Assembly: GCA_003486785.1 (NCBI GenBank)
Contig: DNFZ01000074.1
Coordinates: forward strand, 1 to 20,295
Direction: 5' to 3'
Length of the DNA: 20,295 bases
DNA from: Clostridiales bacterium
Lineage (GTDB): Bacteria; Bacillota; Clostridia; Christensenellales; CAG-138
The position numbers and the translations under genes were made by a program. Within the stretch, counting starts at the first letter, position 1. Each line of letters begins with the position of its first letter. Of this stretch, positions 14,517 through 20,295 are shown piece by piece. The notes below the pieces were generated by a model. That model was not told the origin of the DNA and did not search any database. It saw only the letters and a list, made by a program, of their open reading frames with translations.

Positions 14517-14570
14517 GCTCTCTCTCCTATCCATTTGCTTTCCATCGGAAGCTACATAATCATCACAAAA

Positions 14571-14599
14571 ATCATACCCCAACAGGCAATAATATGCAA
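14571..14599 (-). promoter_or_regulatory. Likely promoter of the GNAT gene
   Basis: TATGAT (14571-14576 on the minus strand, five of six) lies 17 nt after a weak TTGCAT (14594-14599). It is placed between the transketolase terminator and the GNAT ribosome site, where a promoter is needed. Confidence 0.45.
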
Positions 14600-14643
14600 C
14601 AACCTCGCCGCGCAATCAAAACGTTAGTCACGTCGAAGCGCCC

Positions 14644-14677
14644 AAAAAGCAGAAGAAGAGAAGTTTATCTCCTCTTC
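14644..14677 (-). terminator. Intrinsic terminator of the transketolase operon
   Basis: On the minus strand GAAGAGGAG (14677-14669) pairs with CTTCTCTTC (14663-14655), with one G-U wobble, around a 5-nt loop. TTCTGCTTTTT follows. It starts about 27 nt after the stop of the C-terminal transketolase subunit. Confidence 0.75.
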
Positions 14678-14703
14678 GTCCTACACCTGATTTTCTGGCC
14701 TTC

Positions 14704-15657
14704 TTACTTAACCAGCGCCGTAGCCGTCTCCACGATGCGCTCGGCCGTGAGTCCAAAGCGCTTTTGCAGATAGTCCTGCGGGCCGACTTCGCCGTATTCG
14801 TCGTTGACCGCGACCACGTCGATGCGTGCGGTGTTTTCGCGCGCGAGCGTTTCGCAAACCGCGCTGTAGAGCCCGCCGATGCGGCTGTGGTTTTCTGCCA
14901 CCACGATGTTTTTGCACTGGTTTGCGTATTGTTTCACCGTCTCGGTATCGAGCGGCTTGATGGTAAAGAAGTTGACCACAGCGGCCTCGATGCCGTTTTC
15001 GGCTAGTTTGTTTGCCGCCTGCATGGCCTCATGCACCATGATGCCGCTGGCAAAGAGGGCGACATCCTTGCCTTCGCGCAGGGTGATCGCGGGGCCGATG
15101 GGGGTTTCCGCGCCGTCTGCAAACACCTTTGCGGCGTTCTTTCTACCCACGCGGATGTACTTCACACCCGGCAGGTCTTTGCACTGTCTAAGAACGCTGA
15201 TGAGCATCGGTACATCCGTGATGTCGATGATCGTCGCCGTCGGGATGGTGCGATACAGCGCGATGTCCTCAAACGGCATATGCGTGCCGCCGTTGAAGGC
15301 CGCCGTCACGCCCGGGTCGGTGCCGATGACGGTGATGTCGTTTTTGGCATACCCGGCGGAGAGAAACACCTGATCAAACACGCGGCGCGAGGCAAACGGG
15401 CCAAACGTATGCACCACAGGCTTGAAGCCGGTTGCGGCAAGGCCGCAGGCTACGCCGATCATGTTGGCTTCGGAAATGCCGCAGTTCACGCCGCGCTCCG
15501 GGTTTTCGCAAGCCCATGCGCTGGTGCCGATGCAGCTCATCAAGTCCGCATCGAGATAGATAAAATCGCTGTCCTGTTCGCTGAGTTCGCGGATGGTCTT
15601 GCCCAGGATATCCTTAAACAGGCGGGAATCCATGCTTCCGTCGTAAATCAATTCCAT
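14704..15657 (-). CDS. Transketolase, C-terminal (pyrimidine-binding) subunit
   Basis: The 317-residue protein covers the Pyr and C-terminal domains of transketolase. Visible are YLDADLMSCIGT near the start, the cofactor-activating Glu in GISEANMIGVACGLAATG, the FGPFASRRVFDQVFLSAGYA region and a C-terminal domain with DVALFASGIMVHEAM. With the N-terminal subunit it forms a split transketolase that moves two-carbon units between sugar phosphates with thiamine diphosphate. Related split enzymes act on other keto-sugars, so the exact substrate is not certain. Start ATG 15657 has GAGGAGGG 8 nt upstream (15666-15673); an upstream extension lies inside the first gene without a ribosome site. The gap to the N-terminal subunit gene is 14 nt. 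It ends before a clear terminator. Confidence 0.93.
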   Translation of the reverse strand: MELIYDGSMDSRLFKDILGKTIRELSEQDSDFIYLDADLMSCIGTSAWACENPERGVNCGISEANMIGVACGLAATGFKPVVHTFGPFASRRVFDQVFLSAGYAKNDITVIGTDPGVTAAFNGGTHMPFEDIALYRTIPTATIIDITDVPMLISVLRQCKDLPGVKYIRVGRKNAAKVFADGAETPIGPAITLREGKDVALFASGIMVHEAMQAANKLAENGIEAAVVNFFTIKPLDTETVKQYANQCKNIVVAENHSRIGGLYSAVCETLARENTARIDVVAVNDEYGEVGPQDYLQKRFGLTAERIVETATALVK

Positions 15658-15671
15658 TTTGTATTCCCTCC

Positions 15672-16502
15672 TCAGTCCAGCTGCGCCGTGAGCGAGAGCA
15701 ACCATTCGTTCCACTGCTCGGTCGAGACCGCCATGCTGTGGTTGCTCTTTGCCTGTTCCACCGCGGCAACGCCCTTGCCCTTGACGGTGTTGAGCACGAT
15801 GGCGTAGGGTTTGTCCCCGCCGTTTCTCGTGCGCTCCAGCGCGGTGTAGACCTGCTCGATGTCGTTTCCGTCGATGCTGACGGTATCAAACCCGAACGCC
15901 TGCACTTTCGCCGAAAGATCCAGCGTGTCGAGGATGTCCTTCGTGCAGCCGTCGAGCTGTTTGCCGTTGACGTCTAAAAGCAGCACGAGATTGCCGAGTT
16001 TTTTTGCCGCGGCAAACATGAGCGCTTCCCAGACCTGGCCTTCGTTGGCCTCGCCGTCTCCCACGATGAGGAATATCCGCGCGTCATGCCCGCGCAGCTG
16101 CTCACCAAGCGCCATGCCGCAGGCAAGGCTCGCGCCCTGCCCGAGCGAGCCGGTGGTCATATCCACACCCGGCGTCTTGTTGCGGTCGCAATGGCTTGGA
16201 AGGCTGGTACCGGGCTGATTGAGCGTCTTGAGCATTTCAAAAGGAAAGAATCCCGCGAGTGCAAGCGCCGCGTAGATCGCCGGCCCCGCGTGGCCTTTGG
16301 AGCAGACGAGCTTATCCCGCTCCGCCCAGTCCGGATTCTTGGGGTCAAAGCGCATCTGCGAACCATACAGCACGGCAAGCGCGTCCGCAATGCTCAGCGA
16401 ACCGCCGACGTGGCCGAAACCGCGCGCCTTCATCTGCTCCAGCACGCCGATGCGGATTTCAAGAGCCGTACGCTCCAATCGTTTTTTTAACGTTGCATCC
16501 AA
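15672..16502 (-). CDS. Transketolase, N-terminal (PP-binding) subunit
   Basis: The 276-residue protein has the thiamine-diphosphate/Mg binding motif GDGEANEGQVWEA (148-160) and conserved His31 (GFGHVGGSLS) and His71 (SKGHAGPA). It also has the MTTGSLGQG segment, all standard for the PP domain of transketolase. It pairs with the downstream C-terminal subunit; split transketolases are common in Clostridia and archaea. The start codon is TTG at 16502 with AGGAGG 9 nt upstream (16512-16517). The nearby ATG is out of frame and stops after three codons, so TTG is the only plausible start. A divergent plus-strand gene begins 313 nt away. Confidence 0.93.
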   Translation of the reverse strand: MDATLKKRLERTALEIRIGVLEQMKARGFGHVGGSLSIADALAVLYGSQMRFDPKNPDWAERDKLVCSKGHAGPAIYAALALAGFFPFEMLKTLNQPGTSLPSHCDRNKTPGVDMTTGSLGQGASLACGMALGEQLRGHDARIFLIVGDGEANEGQVWEALMFAAAKKLGNLVLLLDVNGKQLDGCTKDILDTLDLSAKVQAFGFDTVSIDGNDIEQVYTALERTRNGGDKPYAIVLNTVKGKGVAAVEQAKSNHSMAVSTEQWNEWLLSLTAQLD

Positions 16503-16571
16503 AAAATCGTTCCTCCTCTGTTGCTGCGCGCTTCCTGTCGTTTTAATCAGTTTTCATCCGCCAGCGCGCAG

Positions 16572-16580
16572 ATTGTAACA
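16572..16580 (-). promoter_or_regulatory. Possible extended -10 promoter of the transketolase operon
   Basis: TGTTACAAT on the minus strand joins a TGN extension to a five-of-six -10 hexamer. The -35 at the proper distance is poor. It lies about 70 nt before the TTG start. Confidence 0.35.
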
Positions 16581-16696
16581 ATATCCTGACTATCATACTC
16601 TATCTTTCGTAGCTCTGCGAGTGTTTTTTGTGAATTGAACCATATTTCTGCGCGGCGCAGCGTTTGGACCGCTCCTTACAATTTGCGATTGCGGTG

Positions 16697-16725
16697 TTGA
16701 CGGGAGAACCACAAGTGGGTATGAT
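16697..16725 (+). promoter_or_regulatory. Promoter of the polyprenyl glycosylphosphotransferase gene
   Basis: TTGACG (16697-16702, five of six), a 17-nt spacer and TATGAT (16720-16725, five of six) form a good sigma-A-type promoter. It would start transcription near 16732, about 85 nt before the ATG. Confidence 0.7.
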
Positions 16726-16815
16726 AATCGTGTGTAATCTCAAGGGCACATACGCGCAAGGCCGGTTATTTCATGCGGTTTGGCGCTACAGCACATCTGA
16801 AAGCAAGGGTAATAC

Positions 16816-18207
16816 ATGATCAAACGATGGCAACGCGTGTTAAATCAGGTCAATCGGCTGATTGATTTTTTTATCGTCAGTCTGTCTTATATCGGAGCCA
16901 CTTGCTTTTGGCTGCTCGTCGTGCGGCAGGATCCGACACATCCGGCGCTTTTGCCAAGCAATTTGCTTTGGTTTTCGCTCTCGTTGGGCTTCGTCAGTGT
17001 GTTTGGCTATCAGCTGGCTCGGCTTTATGACTCCGTGCGGTCAAAACAGTTTCAGTTCGACGTTACGAGGGTGCTGGTCGTTAATTCGCTCATCGCGCTT
17101 GCCTGCGGCGCGTTGTATTATGTCTTCCGCCTCACGGACTTCTCACGCGTGGCGCTCGCACTCTTCTTCCTGCTCTCTAGTACGCTGGTGCTCACGAAGC
17201 GCCTGCTCGTCCGCGCGGTGCTCTCATACTACCGCGCCAAGGGGTATAATCTCAAGCACGTGATCCTGATCGGCAGCGGCGCGCTCGCACAAAAATATGC
17301 GAAAACCATCGCCGCCACGCCGCAGTATGGCTTTGTCATCGATGGTTACATCGGTAAAAGCAGCGGTGTTGACGGACTGCCCTGTCTCGGAGAATGGGCG
17401 AGCGTTGGCAACGATTTGCTCGCCTCTCCCGATATTGACGAAGTTGTCGTCGCGCTGGAGCTAGAGCAGGCGACGCTACTGCCGCAGATCATTGCGGCAA
17501 CCGAAAAGTACGGCACAAAGGTATCCATCATACCGCATTACAACGACTATATCCCCGCGAGCACCACGATCCAATCGCTCGGCGAATGCAAGCTCCTGAG
17601 CCTGCGCACCACCCCGCTGGACTATCCCGGAAACGCAGCTGTCAAGCGCCTGTTTGACATCGTCTCCTCGCTGCTGCTCATTGTCTTAACCAGCCCCGTG
17701 ATGCTCTTTGTCGCGATCGGTACGCTGCTTTCCAGCCCCGGGCCGGTCATCTTCAAGCAGACGCGCGTCGGCAAAAATAAGAAACCGTTTCAGATGTATA
17801 AGTTCCGCTCCATGCGCGTCAATGCGCAGGAGGACACCGCCTGGACGCAGGACGACGACCCGCGAAAGACGCGCTTTGGCAGCCTCATTCGCAAAACCAG
17901 CATGGACGAACTGCCGCAGTTTTTCAATGTGCTCAAGGGTGACATGAGCCTGATCGGCCCGCGACCGGAGATACCGCATTATGTAGAGCTGTTTCAGGAG
18001 ACAGTACCGCTCTACATGCTCAAGCATCTCGTGCGCCCCGGCATTACCGGCTGGGCGCAGGTCAACGGCTACCGCGGGGATACCTCGATCGAAGGCCGCG
18101 TGCAGCACGACATCTGGTACATCGAGCACTGGTCTCTCTGGCTGGATATTCAGATTTGCCTGAAAACCGTGTTCGGCGGGATCATCAACAAAGAGAAAGT
18201 CACCTAA
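16816..18207 (+). CDS. Undecaprenyl-phosphate hexose-1-phosphate transferase (exopolysaccharide initiation)
   Basis: The 463-residue membrane protein starts with four hydrophobic helices (about 14-36, 48-70, 87-106 and 112-134). A nucleotide-binding-like CoA_binding_3 domain follows (about 140-265, VILIGSGALAQKYAKTI). Next come another hydrophobic segment (about 278-305) and the C-terminal bacterial sugar transferase domain. Key motifs there are KFRSMR, the catalytic Asp-Glu pair in TSMDELPQ (364-365), SLIGPRPE and RPGITGWAQVNGYRG. The family (WbaP/WcaJ-like) transfers a sugar-1-phosphate from a nucleotide sugar to undecaprenyl phosphate, the first step of capsule or exopolysaccharide repeats; glucose or galactose cannot be told apart here. 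AAGGG precedes the ATG by about 8 nt. It is the only plus-strand gene in the window, with its own promoter and terminator, and has no polysaccharide genes next to it. Confidence 0.93.
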   Translation: MIKRWQRVLNQVNRLIDFFIVSLSYIGATCFWLLVVRQDPTHPALLPSNLLWFSLSLGFVSVFGYQLARLYDSVRSKQFQFDVTRVLVVNSLIALACGALYYVFRLTDFSRVALALFFLLSSTLVLTKRLLVRAVLSYYRAKGYNLKHVILIGSGALAQKYAKTIAATPQYGFVIDGYIGKSSGVDGLPCLGEWASVGNDLLASPDIDEVVVALELEQATLLPQIIAATEKYGTKVSIIPHYNDYIPASTTIQSLGECKLLSLRTTPLDYPGNAAVKRLFDIVSSLLLIVLTSPVMLFVAIGTLLSSPGPVIFKQTRVGKNKKPFQMYKFRSMRVNAQEDTAWTQDDDPRKTRFGSLIRKTSMDELPQFFNVLKGDMSLIGPRPEIPHYVELFQETVPLYMLKHLVRPGITGWAQVNGYRGDTSIEGRVQHDIWYIEHWSLWLDIQICLKTVFGGIINKEKVT

Positions 18208-18232
18208 AGGACAGCATCGTTTCCTATAAATA

Positions 18233-18258
18233 GCAGGGCGCCCGACCGGGCGCCCTGC
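18233..18258. terminator. Strong hairpin between convergent genes
   Basis: A perfect 11-bp GC-rich stem (18233-18243 with 18248-18258) closes a GACC loop. It lies 25 nt after the glycosyltransferase stop and between that gene and the converging metY stop. The downstream tracts are only moderately T-rich in both directions (GTGCGTTTGCGTT; TATTTAT), but the stem is very stable and likely serves both genes. Confidence 0.7.
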
Positions 18259-18326
18259 GTGCGTTTGCGTTGCTTGGTTATATCGTTTGAATACAATGCT
18301 TGATTGAAGTTCAATTTGGATAAGAT

Positions 18327-19610
18327 TCAGATGCGATCAAGCGCCTGCGAAAGATCGGCCAAGATATCGTCGATATGCTCGGTGCCGATCGAAAGGCGAA
18401 CGGTGGCCGCGCCTATGCCGACAAATGCCAGCTCCTCCTCGCTCATCTGCGAGTGCGTGGTGGAAGCGGGATGGATCACCAGCGACTTCACGTCCGCAAC
18501 GTTGGCCAGCAGCGAGAAAATCTCCAGCGACTCGGTAAACTTCTGCGCTTGCTCGCGCGTGCCGTCGAGTTCAAAGGTGAAGATGGATGCGCCGCCGTTG
18601 GGATAATACTTCTCGTAGAGCTCTTTTTCTCGGCCCGTAGCAAGAGACGGATGGTTGACCCGCTTCACCTTCGGATGCTTGGCAAGAAATGCCGCAACCT
18701 TCAGCGCGTTTTGCACATGCCGCTCCACGCGCAGCGAGAGCGTCTCGACCCCCTGCAGCAGCAGGAACGCGTTAAACGGCGAGATGCACGCGCCCGTGTC
18801 GCGCAGCAGCGTTGTGCGCAGCTTGACGATATACGCGAGGGAACCGGCAACGTCCGTAAACACCGCGCCGTGATACGAGCTGTTTGGCCGGCTCAAGCCG
18901 GGAAACTTGTCGTTCTGCGCCCAGTTGAAGGTTCCGCCGTCCACGATTATACCGCCGATGACCGTGCCGTGCCCGCCGATGAACTTCGTTGCGGAGTGTA
19001 CGACGATGTCCGCGCCGTGTTCGATCGGGCGGAAGAGATAGGGCGTTGCAAACGTGTTGTCGATGATGACCGGTATGCCGTTTTCATGCGCGATGGCCGA
19101 GATGGCTTCCAGATCGAGAATGTCCGAATTCGGATTGCCGAGCGACTCTAAAAACAGCGCTTTTGTGTTTTCCCGAATCTCTTTGCGGAAGTTCTCCGGA
19201 TCGCCTCCGTCGACAAACGTGGTCTCGATGCCAAGATCCGTCAGCGTATTGGCAAAGAGGTTATACGTGCCGCCATAGAGGGTCTTGGAGGAGACGATGT
19301 GGTCGCCCGCCTTTGCGATATTGAGGATCGCGTAGGTGATGGCGGCAGAGCCGGACGCAGTCGCGAGCGCGGCGGCGCCCCCTTCGAGCGCGGCGATGCG
19401 CTTTTCAAGCACATCGTTGGTCGGGTTCATGATGCGCGTATAGATATTGCCGCCCTCGGTGAGCGCAAAGCGCCCCGCCGCCTGCGCGGAATCTTGAAAT
19501 ACATACGAAGTGGTCGCATATATGGGCACCGCGCGCGCATCGGTCGCGGGGTCGGGCTGTTCCTGTCCTACATGCAGCTGGAGGGTTTCAAATTTCAGTT
19601 TCTGTGCCAT
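18327..19610 (-). CDS. metY: O-acetylhomoserine sulfhydrylase (homocysteine synthase)
   Basis: The 427-residue enzyme is of the Cys/Met-metabolism PLP family. The PLP-binding lysine is Lys209 in VHSATKFIGGHG. VIIDNTFATPYL holds the Asp that contacts the pyridine nitrogen, and YTRIMNPT and SSKTLYGGTYNLF are typical phosphate and active-site segments. The start FETLQLHVGQEQPDPATDARAVPIY and the length of about 427 fit O-acetylhomoserine aminocarboxypropyltransferase better than cystathionine synthases (about 380). It makes homocysteine from O-acetylhomoserine and sulfide in the cytoplasm. Start ATG 19610 has AAAGGA about 10 nt upstream. An in-frame TTG at 19700 has no ribosome site and lies in a hairpin, so it is rejected. 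A consensus promoter and a long leader with a small ORF precede it. Confidence 0.92.
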   Translation of the reverse strand: MAQKLKFETLQLHVGQEQPDPATDARAVPIYATTSYVFQDSAQAAGRFALTEGGNIYTRIMNPTNDVLEKRIAALEGGAAALATASGSAAITYAILNIAKAGDHIVSSKTLYGGTYNLFANTLTDLGIETTFVDGGDPENFRKEIRENTKALFLESLGNPNSDILDLEAISAIAHENGIPVIIDNTFATPYLFRPIEHGADIVVHSATKFIGGHGTVIGGIIVDGGTFNWAQNDKFPGLSRPNSSYHGAVFTDVAGSLAYIVKLRTTLLRDTGACISPFNAFLLLQGVETLSLRVERHVQNALKVAAFLAKHPKVKRVNHPSLATGREKELYEKYYPNGGASIFTFELDGTREQAQKFTESLEIFSLLANVADVKSLVIHPASTTHSQMSEEELAFVGIGAATVRLSIGTEHIDDILADLSQALDRI

Positions 19611-19673
19611 TGTGTACTTTTCCTTTCTTTGATCGTCGATTTTTTTCTGCGAATTGTACTCCGCCGCCCTTTC

Positions 19674-19690
19674 TGACGCCACCGGCGTCA
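19674..19690 (-). other. Perfect hairpin in the metY leader
   Basis: TGACGCC-GGT-GGCGTCA forms a 7-bp stem with a 3-nt loop, about 65 nt before the metY ATG. No U-tract follows, so it is not a simple terminator. Confidence 0.45.
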
Positions 19691-19712
19691 AGGCAGCCAA
19701 ACCGGAAAAACA

Positions 19713-19799
19713 TCAACGGCACATTCGGTCCATACGACCCAAGGCAGCGAACCCCGCCCGGTGTTTGGGCGATTGTCTCAGCCAGCTGATCTCCATCAT
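19713..19799 (-). CDS. Possible 28-codon leader peptide of metY
   Basis: The ORF starts with two consecutive ATGs (19799 and 19796) preceded by AAGGGGG at about 8 nt, one of the strongest ribosome sites in the window. It ends with TGA at 19713-19715. Its product begins MMEISWLRQ and ends GRMDRMCR, placing two Met and a Cys in the last six residues. Its position directly after the metY promoter suggests a leader peptide that could couple translation of Met/Cys codons to metY expression. Homology cannot be judged from a peptide this short, so coding status is an inference from the ribosome site and position. Confidence 0.4.
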   Translation of the reverse strand: MMEISWLRQSPKHRAGFAALGRMDRMCR

Positions 19800-19833
19800 G
19801 CGCGGTTCCCCCTTTCCAATCGTATTAGTGAGG

Positions 19834-19862
19834 ATTATACGAGGATGAATATACTTTGTCAA
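19834..19862 (-). promoter_or_regulatory. Consensus promoter of metY
   Basis: On the minus strand a perfect TTGACA (19857-19862), a 17-nt spacer and a perfect TATAAT (19834-19839) are present, in AT-rich DNA. This is the best sigma-A-type promoter in the window. A promoter this strong usually implies a further control step downstream, which fits the long leader. Confidence 0.88.
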
Positions 19863-19915
19863 TAGGTTTAATATGTTTTCTATATATTATTTATCACGCC
19901 CAAGGACACAACGCG

Positions 19916-20295
19916 CTAAGACAGCTTCATATGAAATATGCCGTCCGTGCCGTCCTCTGCAAAGAGCGTGGTTCTGTTCTTGCCCTTGTTTTTGGAGGCA
20001 TACATCGCGCGATCCGCTTTCTCCAGCAGGACGTTGAGCGGCGCGCTTCCTTCGATGAGGCCGATGCTCAGCGTGATATGAAACAGCGACTCTCCGCCGT
20101 AGAACGCAAGCTCATTGGCGCAGGAACGGACGCGCTCCGCGACGTGAAATGCCTCTTGCGCGCCGGTGTTCTCCAGAACGACCACAAACTCGTCCCCGCC
20201 AAAACGGATGGCGTCGTTTGCCCCACGCACGTTGCTCTTGATGCAGTCCGCCAGCTCGCGCAGCACTTCGTCTCCCACCAGATGCCCGTAGGTGT
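19916..20295 (-). CDS. GGDEF-domain diguanylate cyclase, C-terminal part, cut by the right edge
   Basis: The reading frame is open through the right edge (TYGHLVGDEVLREL is already the middle of a GGDEF domain), so only about 126 C-terminal residues are seen. The active-site motif RFGGDEF is intact, and LSIGLIEG and the closing ADRAMYASKNKGKNR are canonical. It should convert two GTP into c-di-GMP. The allosteric I-site looks degenerate: Arg is present nine residues before GGDEF, but Asn replaces Asp at minus six, so product inhibition may be weak. Sensor domains, if any, lie outside the window. A start at the GTG of 20278 is an artefact of the edge. It ends 53 nt before the metY -35. Confidence 0.93.
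   Translation of the reverse strand, partial: TYGHLVGDEVLRELADCIKSNVRGANDAIRFGGDEFVVVLENTGAQEAFHVAERVRSCANELAFYGGESLFHITLSIGLIEGSAPLNVLLEKADRAMYASKNKGKNRTTLFAEDGTDGIFHMKLS

Larger units (their letters stand above)
16503..16815. other. Divergent promoter region between the transketolase and glycosyltransferase genes
   Basis: This 313-nt non-coding stretch carries a good plus-strand promoter (16697-16725) for the glycosyltransferase. It also carries a weaker minus-strand extended -10 (16572-16580) for the transketolase operon. No small gene or known RNA element is recognised. Confidence 0.6.
19611..19826 (-). other. Long 5' leader of metY
   Basis: About 216 nt separate the predicted start of transcription from the metY ATG. 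The leader contains a 28-codon ORF with a good ribosome site, a small hairpin CGCCC-AAACACC-GGGCG, and a perfect 7-bp hairpin (19674-19690). The 9-mer GCTGCCTTG occurs twice. I looked for SAM-I, T-box and TPP signatures and found none that are complete. Confidence 0.5.

Noticed and set aside
19611..19700. N-terminal extension of metY from TTG 19700
   Set aside because: No ribosome site, sits within a hairpin, and the family N-terminus begins at the ATG of 19610.
19760..19826. T-box-like string (AAAGGGGGAACCGCG) and TPP-like GGCTGAGA in the metY leader
   Set aside because: The T-box-like string lies directly after the transcription start without Stem I before it, and the TPP motif lacks its partner GAACCUGAU part and spacing; both are partial look-alikes.

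Overview
The window reads as a chromosomal segment of a moderately GC-rich, Gram-positive (monoderm) member of the Bacillota, most likely class Clostridia. This is inferred from the Tad pilus set without a secretin or outer-membrane genes, the AGGAGG-type ribosome sites, TTG starts, the split transketolase pair and TTGACA/TATAAT-type promoters. I cannot name the genus from the sequence alone.

Layout. Almost half of the window (about 213-10978, minus strand) is one tight-adherence (Tad/Flp) type IVb pilus locus. In transcription order it runs: promoter (10978-10950), long structured leader, cyclic di-GMP-I riboswitch aptamer (10558-10457), intrinsic terminator (10403-10361), a 10/20-bp repeat array, the prepilin peptidase tadV, two 50-codon Flp pilin genes (9244-9396 and 9046-9198, short enough to be missed by a length cutoff), a strongly structured intercistronic region, tadE, cpaB, tadZ/cpaE, cpaF/tadA, tadB, tadC, a DUF192 gene, a DivIVA-like coiled-coil gene overlapping it by ATGA, and a TadG-like protein with a beta-helix-like C-terminal half. 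A hairpin and a 55-bp tandem repeat close the locus at the left edge.

Upstream of the pilus locus, also on the minus strand, lie a large secreted NlpC/P60 cell-wall hydrolase, a type I signal peptidase with a clear promoter, a small GNAT acetyltransferase, and a two-gene transketolase operon. A divergent plus-strand gene follows, encoding an exopolysaccharide-initiating polyprenyl glycosylphosphotransferase and ending in a strong hairpin. Then come a minus-strand O-acetylhomoserine sulfhydrylase (metY) with a consensus promoter and a leader ORF, and the C-terminal part of a GGDEF diguanylate cyclase cut by the right edge.

How it fits together. The most interesting reading is a c-di-GMP-controlled surface-attachment module. 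A GGDEF protein that would make c-di-GMP and a c-di-GMP-I riboswitch ahead of the whole Tad operon lie in the same window, with an exopolysaccharide initiator and cell-wall/secretion enzymes between them. The aptamer and terminator are seen in the sequence. The sign of control (predicted OFF by c-di-GMP) is an inference from a short competing pairing.
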